28,824 nucleotides of DNA from a virus, in IMG/VR virus record IMGVR_UViG_3300034374_004198, positions 1-28,824 of that record. One strand, 5' to 3'. The translations under genes were made by a program, and so were the position numbers. The notes under the pieces were generated by a model, which searched no databases, was not told the DNA's origin, and was given only the letters and a program-made list of their open reading frames with translations. Of this stretch, positions 1 through 9,075 are shown in pieces. The stretch's first letter is position 1, and every line of letters begins with the position of its first letter.

Positions 1-243
1 TTCTTGTGGTCCTGTATCTACAGTTTCATCTACTACTGGTTCTTTATCACTACCATAAACTAAACCTTGTGTATCTACTATTGCACCAAATTTTTTAGAT
101 TGTGCTTCTGCTTCAGATATTGAACGTGATTTATTTATTTTTGCTTCTGCTGCAGCTCTTGTCTTAGGTCCAATAATTCCATCAGGTGTTACACCTAATT
201 CTCTTTGTAATGCTTTAATCTCTTCCGTTGTCATATTTTCCAT
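1..243 (-). CDS. Peptidoglycan-binding (PGBD-1-like) protein, 3' end cut by window
   Basis: The frame opens at ATG 243-241 and is still open at position 1, giving at least 81 residues. Residues 11-30 read LQRELGVTPDGIIGPKTRAA, which fits the PG_binding_1 signature (LQ..LG...DG..G..T). This helical module usually anchors peptidoglycan hydrolases or virion proteins to the cell wall. The rest of the visible part is Ala/Glu/Ser/Lys-rich and linker-like. It starts 2 nt after the stop of the 405-aa gene, so it is the next gene of the late operon. The missing C-terminus may hold a catalytic or a structural domain. The fold call is fairly sure; the role of the whole protein is not known. Confidence 0.75.
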   Translation of the reverse strand, partial: MENMTTEEIKALQRELGVTPDGIIGPKTRAAAEAKINKSRSISEAEAQSKKFGAIVDTQGLVYGSDKEPVVDETVDTGPQE

Positions 244-245
244 AA

Positions 246-1463
246 TTAACCTACTAAACTTTGTCCTGTAAATACACCTGATACATCTTGTTTGAACACA
301 TCTGTCATAGCACCAAGTACTGTGTCTTGATATGTTGGGTCATTCTCATATTGTTTTCTTATTTCTGCAGCAAACAATGTCATATCTCCACCAACCTTTT
401 GTGATATAATGTCCACATTTTTCTTATCTTGATTAGATAAAGCAGACTTACCAACAATAGTTTGGAATGTTCTATATAGTGGTGCAGACCATAAGGCGTG
501 TTGACTACCTTTATAACCAGGAAACATTGTATCGTGTGCAGATTGTAATTGATTTTTAATAATATCTAAATTAGTTGTTACACCTTCTCCTAATGAAGCA
601 TCTGCTCTTAACATAGCTGCATACTTATCAATAACACCATTATTTTCAAATGCCATAGCTGTATCTACACCTAAGTATTGTGTAACTAATTCTTTTGCAT
701 CTGCAACTCCACTATGAGTAGGATTAATTCTTTGTATAAAACCTGTATAGTTTTGGTTCATAACACCTTGACCACCTGCCATAGCTAATTTGTATGGGTC
801 AATAAGATAGGATATTGTCATAGCTGCTTCACCAGTAGTCATATTTCCTTGTGCAATATCTCCTGCTAATTGTCTAACTAAATCATCTACACCTTCACCT
901 GATATTCCCATTTGTGCAATTTGTAGTTTAAGTGCTGTGTAATTATCTTTAACTAACTTAGCTGCTTTAGTTGGATTAGTATATATTAATTTAATCCACT
1001 CTCTTTGTTCAGGCGTACTATCTTTAAACCAAGTTAATTGGTCTAAGTATGGCGATATATCTTCTCCAGTTATTGCACCATAAGCAAACAACTGTTGTAC
1101 TTCATCATCTAAATACCATCTTTTACCAAATATTTCTGCTTTCTTTTGTAAATCGTTTTCCACATTTTCCAATATCCAATCAACATCTGTCTTTGGATTT
1201 TTAGGGTCTATGACTTTTAAGTCTGATAAGTTGAACATTGGAAAAAATGCATAACCATACTTGTCTGCAAATGTATCTATTGTATATTCTGTTGCTTGAT
1301 TAAACGCACCTTCAGCAAAACTTTCAGGTAAATCAACATCAACTACTAATGGCATAACATTACCACTTGTAGCCGTGTACATATACACAGCATAATATTC
1401 ACCATCTACAAGTATTAATTCATCAGGTGTTTGTAGTAAGCTACCTTCTTTAAATATTGCCAT
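246..1463 (-). CDS. Late-operon protein of unknown function, probable virion component (405 aa)
   Basis: I do not recognise this protein. It is 405 residues, soluble-looking and mostly helical by composition, with no signal peptide, membrane segment or cysteine cluster. It starts at ATG 1463-1461, sharing one base with the TAA of the 1549-aa gene (TAATG), which implies translational coupling. Its position among giant virion proteins and just before a peptidoglycan-binding protein suggests a structural, internal or tail-associated role. It has about the length of a major capsid protein, but I see no HK97-like features (no coiled N-terminal delta domain, no recognisable E-loop or P-domain), so I do not call it one. 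The ORF is certain; the function is inferred only from position. Confidence 0.8.
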   Translation of the reverse strand: MAIFKEGSLLQTPDELILVDGEYYAVYMYTATSGNVMPLVVDVDLPESFAEGAFNQATEYTIDTFADKYGYAFFPMFNLSDLKVIDPKNPKTDVDWILENVENDLQKKAEIFGKRWYLDDEVQQLFAYGAITGEDISPYLDQLTWFKDSTPEQREWIKLIYTNPTKAAKLVKDNYTALKLQIAQMGISGEGVDDLVRQLAGDIAQGNMTTGEAAMTISYLIDPYKLAMAGGQGVMNQNYTGFIQRINPTHSGVADAKELVTQYLGVDTAMAFENNGVIDKYAAMLRADASLGEGVTTNLDIIKNQLQSAHDTMFPGYKGSQHALWSAPLYRTFQTIVGKSALSNQDKKNVDIISQKVGGDMTLFAAEIRKQYENDPTYQDTVLGAMTDVFKQDVSGVFTGQSLVG

Positions 1464-4400
1464 TATCTATCCCTATTATAAACTGTATTTGCTAGTTGTA
1501 ATGTTCTATTCATAATTACATTAGCTTCAGGTCTATTGTTATAGTACCCATTTAATACTTTATCATAATCAATATTGTCTTGCATTAGTTGTACTTTGTA
1601 ATCATCAGGTACTTGTGCTTTCCATAAATCTTCTCGTATATCTAATTCTTCGCTGTTATCTATTAGTGCATCTTCAAACACTTCACCTTGTGATTGTCTA
1701 AATAAATTATCTAAAGTAAATGTCCATATTTTATCTGATAGTATTTCGGATGGTGACCTTTCTCCTGCTTCTTGTAATATCTCTAGCAGTTCAGGACCAT
1801 AATCTTGCCAAAAAGTTTCTTCGACTATTTGTTTTTCCCAATCTTCACCATTAGCTAATATCTCATTTCTTTTAGCAAACACGTTAGCTAGTTCAGGAAT
1901 ACCTTGCATAGCTGCAATTATTAAGTTAGCTACTTCATATGCTGCCCATACTGTAGCTGCTGTAGCTGCTACACCACCAAGTGATACTGCACCTGCTGCT
2001 AATGCAGCTTTTTGTGCTTGTGCAAATGCTTTAGAAATTAATGTTTCACCTATGTCTAATGTTTTCCAAGCATAACCTAATGTCTTGCCTGTCTTAGTTT
2101 GTGAAAATGCTTTAGCCATTTTACGTAAAGTTTGTTTATCAGGATTAAGTCCTACTGGTGGTCTATCAGGATTAAATGGTACACCATAAAAATCTGTTCC
2201 TTCTATTCCATTTAGATTTTGACCTAAAGAATAACCTGCGTGTATTCTTGGTAAATTATCATCATTAACTAATTGTGTTGTTACACCATTTTTAATAAAG
2301 TTTTGGTCACTTACAACTACATCTATTGTTGAATATGTAGGTGTATCATTTGGAAATATATTTTGTATGTTACTTTCTAAAACACCATTATATATATCCT
2401 TATTTGGAACTAAAAATTCTACATTTATCATAGATATTGGATTATTAGTTTTTATAGTTTGACCATCTATTTCAATTCCAAATTCAGATAATCTTTGTAA
2501 TGTAAACCCTGAACCTAGTTCAATATTTTGACCTTTTCTTTTAGCTATTGAGAAATATCTTGGCAAATCCTGTGGGTCACTAGAAGGTAATTTAAAATAT
2601 ATTTGTACTGCACCATCTATTCTGTTATCTACTAAATCAAATAACTTTGTTAATTTATTATTTATTTCATCAAGTTCAGGAATATGTGTAAATAATGCAT
2701 CTAATTCAACAATACTATATATTTGTTGTGGAGAAACTTGATTAGGTGTTACTCTACCTGTAGGTGTTTGGTTTTGTATAGTAACTAAATCTTCTTGCAT
2801 CCATCTATATCTTTCAGCTAACTCATCTGGAGATACTAATTGTGATTTATATTGAAGTATATCTCCTTCTCTTGAACCTAAAGTAATTCGTGTATTTTCA
2901 AAATCTCCATCTGTTATACCTATAGCTCTAGCTATTCTTCCAACAGGATGTACTCTATCCACCATAGATGCAGTTCTATCTGTTATTCCTGGTTCAATAT
3001 CTATGCCTAATTCGTTCATAACTTGTGTAAATGCTGTATTAACTATGTTTACTTGTGAATCTCCAAAAGCAATATTAGATGAAATAGAGTTCATTATATT
3101 ACCATCACTATCGGTATTGGTAATAACTTCTATGGTTGTATAATTTTTACTTAATTGTATACGACCATCAGCTAATGTTTCTTGATATATAACTGATGCT
3201 TCATAATACTGTCTTGGAAATTGCTCATTACCAAATTTTTCTGTTCCTACAAATTCTATATCTGAAGATAACAATATATTTTCATCTGCTCTATTTCCTA
3301 ATTGTTTAATCCAATAATTCATATTTCTAGTAAATAAATGTTTTGCTCTTTCACTTAGTACATTTCTTCCACTAAAATATCCGTGCTGAACACCAGTAAA
3401 TACATCAGCAATTCTTTCTGCATCTACTTCAAATACATCTGATAATAATGTTAGTTGTGCATCTCCATTACTGTAATGTCCTGAAGCACCTGTAAATGTT
3501 GATTGTGTAGAATCATAAGGATAATATGCACCGGCTTCAGGTTCTAATTGCAAACCAGTTCTTAAATTTTGATATGTATCTTCTAAATTTATTGTTTGTA
3601 TATATTGGCTTAATCTTTGAGAACCAAAAGCATCAGGAGTATCAGGAGTAGAACTTGTAATTGCTGTTGGTGTTTGTGAACCATCTGTTATCCAATCATT
3701 TATAACTTGATTAGTATCAATTTCAGGTCCATCTTCAGTTATATCTATTAATAACTCTTGTTCTAAATCTGTTCTTGTTTTAATTCCTAATTCAATTCTT
3801 TTACTTTCAGGAATATTCATTAACAATAAGTTTTCAAAAATATTCCATTGTGAAGCACCAGTTCCCCATAAATCTTTTAATGGTCCAGTAGCAATTAAAT
3901 CATTACCTGTGTGATGTAAATCCCAACCTATTCCACCTAATTCAAATTTAGATATACCAAGTTTTTGTAATGTTTCTTCAGGCACATCCATAACATTGAC
4001 ACCTGTCATTAATTCAAAACTTTCTGTTTTAAAAATTAAAGCCATTAAATCTTTAGGAGTTATTAAATCTTCTAGTTCTTTTATCAAACGACTAATATCT
4101 CCTGTTTTTGTTACAAAAGTTGTATTACCTTGTAACAAATGGTCTAATATTAATCCTACATTCCAAGGTTGACCACCAAATCCTAATTGGAACATAGCAT
4201 CTATAACTTTTCTTTTAGGAAATATACTTAAATCTGCATTTGCTAATCCTATCATTTGCAAATGTCTTGGTGATTTATTTATATCATTAAATATTTTTTT
4301 AGTTGCTGTTCCTTGAATATCGTATGGTTCACCCCATAAAACTTCATCATATTCTAAATCAATAGAAAATTCTTTATTACTTAATTTTGTTTTCCAACCA

Positions 4401-6112
4401 CTATCTATTTCATTATTTGCATTAGGGTATCTAACCATACTGCTTCTTATTACATCAGCATTTTTTTGTTCTCCTGCTGTCATTGTCATAGCATCTAATT
4501 TATTAAATAAAAATCCTCCAAGTTGATAGGTATTAGCAACATAAGAATTAATTGGTGAGTTAAACAATACTACACCATCTGCATCAGCAACAGCTAACAA
4601 TCCTCTAAACCATTCAACTGCAACTCTTACACCTCTGCTTTGTAAATTTTTTACTTTTTTTGCATTGTCTATTAAAGGATTTGGATAATAACCAATGGTT
4701 GCATCAGGAGTAAAATCTAAAAAGTTTGTTTGAATACTAGCTTCAGTAACTCTGAGTCCTCTACGTGCAGTACCTACATCATTTTCAAATCTTCTATGAC
4801 CTGGTTGGTCTGATTCTGCAATACTTACAATATGCTGATTACCATTTACATCAGTATGAACTAAACCTAAAAAATAACTAGGTTTTTTAATTAGTTCCTG
4901 GTATCTTGTTCCATCAGCTTTTTCTAATATTTTTTTAAAAAATTCACCAATACCTTTTTTATTTACTACCATTTTATGTAAAGTATTTTGATTATATCTA
5001 CTACTACCCGCATAACCACGTACACCTATTATCCTCCAACTAAATTTATCTCCTGCTCTATCTAAAGCAGCTTGTATAAATGGATTTCTGTTTATTCTGT
5101 TTAACAAAATTCCAAACCTCGAATGAGTTGCTTGACTTGTAGTTATGAGTGGTCCATTAGAACCATCACTATTAATTAAATTTTGAAATTTTACATTATT
5201 ATCTTTTAAAATATCATACCTTGTGTCTAAATAATCAGCTAACTTTTTTTGTACTGCATCATTATCTTCAGGAAATATTATTCTTGTTGTTTTATACGCT
5301 TCAGGAGTATTATCTACTGCTTTTTTATTTATATCGTGTGTATTAAATGGTTGTAATTCATTTAATTCATCAGGACCTAATTCTGATATATATGCACTAT
5401 TTGCAGCTACAGGTAACTCTAATCTAACTGACCATCCTGTTTCTTTTCCGTGTTCTATTAATATTTCTGCTAATTCATTAAAGTCAACTAACCTATCCCC
5501 TCTTATAAATTCTTGTAAAGTAAAACTAGGATAAAAAACAGAATCATTATTAACATATAAAAAATTTTCATCTATTGCTTTTAATAATCTTTGTTTAGCT
5601 TCATCAAGAGAGTTATATTCACTCGGATAATTTTGATATAACTTTTCTGCTACACCATTTAATTCTTCAGGTAGATTAGCAGGGTCTAATGCTTGTGCTG
5701 CATCAACTGCTTGTGTAGTTTCTGTTGTTCTAGCTCTAGGTGTTTCAGGTTCAGTTGGTGTTTCAGGTAAATCAACATTACTTAAACTATCATCATTGTA
5801 CAAAGATACAAGTAACTCATCACCTATATTTCTTTCTATTTGTTCTTCAAAATCAACCACAAACGAATTAGGTAATTGTCCACCTGCATCCGTTACTGCA
5901 TTATAAATACTTTCTGATACTCTTCTAGTTACCACTCTTGGAAAATTATTAGAATCATATTCTGTACCTACTTGTACAGCAGTATCTTTAATTAAACTTT
6001 TTACTCTATTTTGCTCTCTATTAGATAGATTACTTACATTTATTTGTGTTTCTCTACCTACATAGTCTATTGCTAAACGATATACTTCATTTACAAATTC
6101 ATTAAGTGTCAT
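1463..6112 (-). CDS. Giant putative internal virion protein (1549 aa)
   Basis: This is a 1549-residue protein of the late operon that I cannot assign to a family. Most of it is soluble, Asn/Ile/Asp-rich and without cysteine motifs. Around residues 1375-1410 lies a long Ala/Gly/Val stretch (AGAVSLGGVAATAATVWAAY followed by more hydrophobic residues) that could be a membrane-active or membrane-spanning helix. A charged tail of about 140 residues follows. One long soluble part plus one hydrophobic segment suits an ejected internal virion protein or a tape-measure-like protein, and the neighbouring lysozyme-domain protein agrees. Its ATG overlaps the TGA of the upstream 56-aa gene by four bases. 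The ORF is certain; the role is inference. Confidence 0.8.
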   Translation of the reverse strand: MTLNEFVNEVYRLAIDYVGRETQINVSNLSNREQNRVKSLIKDTAVQVGTEYDSNNFPRVVTRRVSESIYNAVTDAGGQLPNSFVVDFEEQIERNIGDELLVSLYNDDSLSNVDLPETPTEPETPRARTTETTQAVDAAQALDPANLPEELNGVAEKLYQNYPSEYNSLDEAKQRLLKAIDENFLYVNNDSVFYPSFTLQEFIRGDRLVDFNELAEILIEHGKETGWSVRLELPVAANSAYISELGPDELNELQPFNTHDINKKAVDNTPEAYKTTRIIFPEDNDAVQKKLADYLDTRYDILKDNNVKFQNLINSDGSNGPLITTSQATHSRFGILLNRINRNPFIQAALDRAGDKFSWRIIGVRGYAGSSRYNQNTLHKMVVNKKGIGEFFKKILEKADGTRYQELIKKPSYFLGLVHTDVNGNQHIVSIAESDQPGHRRFENDVGTARRGLRVTEASIQTNFLDFTPDATIGYYPNPLIDNAKKVKNLQSRGVRVAVEWFRGLLAVADADGVVLFNSPINSYVANTYQLGGFLFNKLDAMTMTAGEQKNADVIRSSMVRYPNANNEIDSGWKTKLSNKEFSIDLEYDEVLWGEPYDIQGTATKKIFNDINKSPRHLQMIGLANADLSIFPKRKVIDAMFQLGFGGQPWNVGLILDHLLQGNTTFVTKTGDISRLIKELEDLITPKDLMALIFKTESFELMTGVNVMDVPEETLQKLGISKFELGGIGWDLHHTGNDLIATGPLKDLWGTGASQWNIFENLLLMNIPESKRIELGIKTRTDLEQELLIDITEDGPEIDTNQVINDWITDGSQTPTAITSSTPDTPDAFGSQRLSQYIQTINLEDTYQNLRTGLQLEPEAGAYYPYDSTQSTFTGASGHYSNGDAQLTLLSDVFEVDAERIADVFTGVQHGYFSGRNVLSERAKHLFTRNMNYWIKQLGNRADENILLSSDIEFVGTEKFGNEQFPRQYYEASVIYQETLADGRIQLSKNYTTIEVITNTDSDGNIMNSISSNIAFGDSQVNIVNTAFTQVMNELGIDIEPGITDRTASMVDRVHPVGRIARAIGITDGDFENTRITLGSREGDILQYKSQLVSPDELAERYRWMQEDLVTIQNQTPTGRVTPNQVSPQQIYSIVELDALFTHIPELDEINNKLTKLFDLVDNRIDGAVQIYFKLPSSDPQDLPRYFSIAKRKGQNIELGSGFTLQRLSEFGIEIDGQTIKTNNPISMINVEFLVPNKDIYNGVLESNIQNIFPNDTPTYSTIDVVVSDQNFIKNGVTTQLVNDDNLPRIHAGYSLGQNLNGIEGTDFYGVPFNPDRPPVGLNPDKQTLRKMAKAFSQTKTGKTLGYAWKTLDIGETLISKAFAQAQKAALAAGAVSLGGVAATAATVWAAYEVANLIIAAMQGIPELANVFAKRNEILANGEDWEKQIVEETFWQDYGPELLEILQEAGERSPSEILSDKIWTFTLDNLFRQSQGEVFEDALIDNSEELDIREDLWKAQVPDDYKVQLMQDNIDYDKVLNGYYNNRPEANVIMNRTLQLANTVYNRDR

Positions 6113-6279
6113 AGCAGAGTAGTTAAATCAATAAATAAATCTGTTTCGCTTATAAAGTCAGGGTTTAATTTTTCTGATTCTATATCAATTCCAAAAGAAC
6201 TCCATTTAACTTTTCCATCTTCTAAATAAACTTCTAGTTCAGGATTTTCTTTTAAATATTCATTTAACTTATCTGCCAC
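6109..6279 (-). CDS. Small acidic protein, GTG start (56 aa)
   Basis: This short gene fills the gap between the lysozyme-domain gene and the 1549-aa gene. Translation from GTG 6279-6277 gives 56 residues starting MADKLNEYLKENPELEVYLE and ending DLTTLL, stop TGA at 6111-6109. The GTG lies inside the last codons of the upstream gene (11-nt overlap) and is preceded at a suitable distance by AGGAG. No in-frame ATG exists, so GTG decides the start. The stop overlaps the ATG of the 1549-aa gene (ATGA). The protein is acidic and has no recognised domain. Overlaps at both ends and a clear ribosome-binding site support a real gene; a linker or chaperone role for its large neighbour is only a guess. 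Confidence 0.7.
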   Translation of the reverse strand: MADKLNEYLKENPELEVYLEDGKVKWSSFGIDIESEKLNPDFISETDLFIDLTTLL

Positions 6280-7648
6280 GGAACATATCTCCTATTGCAT
6301 TTCTTTCTTCAGTTACCTTAGACTTTTTACCTTGTGGTTTAACTCTAAGTATTTTTTCCAAGTTATTTAAAAATGTTGGTGCTGCTTCTTGTGGTGCTAC
6401 TCCTTCACCAACGTTTTGTCCTGGTCTTTTTGGAAATCTAGTATTGTTTTTATCTTCTAAAAATTGTCCTCTGTTTACTGGAAATCCTGTTCCAGGAGTT
6501 CTAATAGTAGTATCAGGTGCTTGGTCTGTAGTCATACCTAGTTCATTTTTAACTTCTACATCAACTTTTACATATGGTTGTACAGTTCTAAAAATATATT
6601 CATAAACACTATTAAGTTGTTCTAGTGGTTCTTCTTCTTTCTTGTTAAGAAAATACTGATACAAATATTGCTTTACAGCATTAACTCTTTGATTGACTAC
6701 TTTACCAGTAATTACTTTACCAGTTGCAGCATCATAATAATTATCATTTGGATTTACATTTTTATTTTGCAGTAAATCTACAATGTTTTGACCATCTCCA
6801 ACCATATCAACACCTCTATAACTAGCGTTGTATGGTAAATAAATATTAATATTTTTTGCATACATATCTACAATTTGTTGTGGACTTAAATCTTTAACTT
6901 CTTCAACACCTGCAAACATATTTTTTAATTGATTGTTTACTTGTTCACCTGTATATAACCTAACTCTATTACCTTTACCTGTAGCATAAGTTTCTTCATT
7001 GTTTAACAATCTACCTTCTTTTGCCATCTGAATAGCACTCATCATTTCTCTAAGTGTCTTAGGTTTTTCTTCTAAAATATTTTGTCCTCTTGTTCTTTCA
7101 AATCCTTCTGCAGTAGGTTCAGGTTGTATACTTTCTATAGTTCCATTAGGATTTTGTATTTGTTCAGGATTTTCAATTAAGTTAACATCATATTGTTTTG
7201 CTGTTTCTATAAATGGACCACTATTACTTTTAATACCAAAATCTTGTACACCAACAGTTGTCCAGTTATCAATACCAATTCTTTCACCTTCGTTATATTG
7301 TGCTATTAATACAGCAGCAATAGCATTAAGTCCAGGGTCATCTAATGCATCTTTAATGTCATCATACGAATTAAATATATCAAATTGTTTTAAATAGTTA
7401 CCCCATACAGATGAATTAATTTGCCAAGGTCCTCTTGACTTACCATTATCTCCTGGTTTGTTTGTAGCAAATCCACTAGGAACATCACCATCTCTATGCT
7501 CTGCTAATGCAATAGCAATTAACTTAGTAATATCTTCTTCTTTATTTGGGTCTAATAATAAATCACTACTTTGATATTCAAAGTCTTGTCCATCAAGATA
7601 ATTCTTTGCATATTGTATAAACTGAAATAATTGCTGTGGGCTATACAT
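6269..7648 (-). CDS. Virion-associated lysozyme/transglycosylase-like protein (459 aa)
   Basis: The N-terminal third looks like a lysozyme-fold (SLT/goose-type-like) domain. AIALAEHRDG around residues 45-54 supplies a candidate catalytic glutamate (E50). GPWQIN at 73-78 matches the G-x-[FW]-Q-I-N hallmark, and an ALDDPGLNAIAAVLIAQYNEG helix at about 101-121 completes the typical layout. The remaining 330 residues are of unknown fold, ending in a Pro/Lys-rich tail. A muralytic domain inside a late structural gene, next to giant proteins, fits a virion enzyme that opens peptidoglycan during genome entry rather than the lysis endolysin, which is the amidase at the other end of the window. Its ATG shares a base with the TAA of the 475-aa gene. 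Confidence 0.72.
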   Translation of the reverse strand: MYSPQQLFQFIQYAKNYLDGQDFEYQSSDLLLDPNKEEDITKLIAIALAEHRDGDVPSGFATNKPGDNGKSRGPWQINSSVWGNYLKQFDIFNSYDDIKDALDDPGLNAIAAVLIAQYNEGERIGIDNWTTVGVQDFGIKSNSGPFIETAKQYDVNLIENPEQIQNPNGTIESIQPEPTAEGFERTRGQNILEEKPKTLREMMSAIQMAKEGRLLNNEETYATGKGNRVRLYTGEQVNNQLKNMFAGVEEVKDLSPQQIVDMYAKNINIYLPYNASYRGVDMVGDGQNIVDLLQNKNVNPNDNYYDAATGKVITGKVVNQRVNAVKQYLYQYFLNKKEEEPLEQLNSVYEYIFRTVQPYVKVDVEVKNELGMTTDQAPDTTIRTPGTGFPVNRGQFLEDKNNTRFPKRPGQNVGEGVAPQEAAPTFLNNLEKILRVKPQGKKSKVTEERNAIGDMFRGR

Positions 7649-9075
7649 TAAAAGTTCTCCTCAAATACCATAAAGTTTCTTTTAAACTCTGCAGCTTGTG
7701 TAGCTCTACTAACTAATTCTTGACTAGCATCTATTCTACCTGCTTCTAAATCATCCATTATTTTACCAAGTTCAAATGTTACATCTATTGGTTGTAGTAA
7801 TGGTTTACCTAATTGTTGTCTTGCTTCTTCTGCAGATGGTGTAGTTACACCAAAACCACCATAAGTATATGGTCCTAATTGTGAAGTAGTGTTGTATGAT
7901 TTAGATAATCCAATTACATCTCCTAAAGTAACTTTGTTCTTTTCTATTTCTGCTGCTCTATTAGCTGCTTCTATTTGTAAATTAGAAAAAATAGATGCAT
8001 ATTTTTGATAATCTCTTGCAGTAGGATTAATACCTCTCTCAATAAATAATTGGTCAACAACAGATTTAACTTCTGCTTCTGATGGTGGTACTACTTCTCC
8101 TGCAAATTTTTCTGTTAAACTTTCTACCCAACTATTAGTTTGCTCATCAATACCTTTTTTCCATTCTAAAAATGGTCTTAGCTTTCCTATTGATGTAGGT
8201 GCATTTTTATCTATTAAACCTAATTGTGGAAACATAGCATTGGCATCATTAGCTTGTGTCATAAGTTGTGCTACGAAATCTACTTCATTACCTTTAGCTG
8301 TAAAATTTATAACACCAGGAACAAAGTTATAACTTGATGGGTCTAATCCAAGAGATACTAACTCTTGTTGTAACTCAAATATAGCTTCTTGACTTAATCC
8401 TTCAAATATTGCAGTTGCTTCACCCATTCTAAATACAGGTGTTAATACATTTCCTTGTCCATCTTTTTTAAGCTGTCCAGTTGTAGGGTCAATGTATTGG
8501 TTACTTTCATTGATTGCCATATTTGGACCTGAATAATAATCATAAGATTTAAAATATATTTCGCCTGTTTCAGGGTCTTGCGATTTCTGTGGTATTGCTA
8601 CAAGTCCAGTAACTTTTTGATTATCAACACTAAATGCTTGTTCTTCTGTGCTTTCAGTATTCCAATCAATAATGGATTGTTGTATTTCATTTACTACATC
8701 TACATCACCTATAAAACTAATTGTATAAGTATCATCTACACCACCAGTTACTTCTTTTTCTACTGATGCATCTTCTAAAAATTGATACAATGCATTAATA
8801 TAACTTTCAAAATTTTCAGGATTTGTTAATTCTTCCTTATAAGGCATAATTGATTCAAAATCAAAACCTAATTCATTTCTGCTAGGTAAAGATAATAAAT
8901 AACCTAGTGAATATTCTTCACCTGTTATACCACTAGGCGTTTTAATTCTTAATGGTATTTGTATTAAATTATTTATATCCTTAATAAAAATAGATAAATC
9001 TTGATAATAATTTTTATCATCATCTAACTTAGATAAGTATTCTTCAATTTGATTTTTTGATTTTTTAGTTGTCAT
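7648..9075 (-). CDS. Late-operon virion-type protein with a degenerate peptidoglycan-binding-like segment (475 aa)
   Basis: The protein is 475 residues, with no membrane segments and few cysteines. Residues about 225-275 contain GLSQEAIFELQQELVSLGLD, then PGVINFTA and a helix ending in LMTQAND. The pattern LQ..L..LG...PG.i...t resembles a degenerate peptidoglycan-binding repeat, though the match is weak. The N-terminal 120 residues are rich in Asp/Tyr and the C-terminus is helical. It starts at ATG 9075 in a four-base ATGA overlap with the 2018-aa gene and ends overlapping the lysozyme-domain gene. This tight coupling and its place suggest an internal or tail virion protein made together with both neighbours. 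The specific function is unknown. Confidence 0.78.
   Translation of the reverse strand: MTTKKSKNQIEEYLSKLDDDKNYYQDLSIFIKDINNLIQIPLRIKTPSGITGEEYSLGYLLSLPSRNELGFDFESIMPYKEELTNPENFESYINALYQFLEDASVEKEVTGGVDDTYTISFIGDVDVVNEIQQSIIDWNTESTEEQAFSVDNQKVTGLVAIPQKSQDPETGEIYFKSYDYYSGPNMAINESNQYIDPTTGQLKKDGQGNVLTPVFRMGEATAIFEGLSQEAIFELQQELVSLGLDPSSYNFVPGVINFTAKGNEVDFVAQLMTQANDANAMFPQLGLIDKNAPTSIGKLRPFLEWKKGIDEQTNSWVESLTEKFAGEVVPPSEAEVKSVVDQLFIERGINPTARDYQKYASIFSNLQIEAANRAAEIEKNKVTLGDVIGLSKSYNTTSQLGPYTYGGFGVTTPSAEEARQQLGKPLLQPIDVTFELGKIMDDLEAGRIDASQELVSRATQAAEFKRNFMVFEENF

Noticed and set aside
246-1463. 405-aa protein as major capsid protein
   Set aside because: Length would fit, but no capsid features seen and the position behind giant proteins is unusual.
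8578-8766. Plus-strand frame within the 475-aa gene
   Set aside because: Tyr/Ile/Phe-rich low-complexity product and fully antisense to a well-supported gene; a shadow frame. The same applies to plus-strand frames at 10207, 11823, 12562, 13210, 14569, 15692 and 18562.
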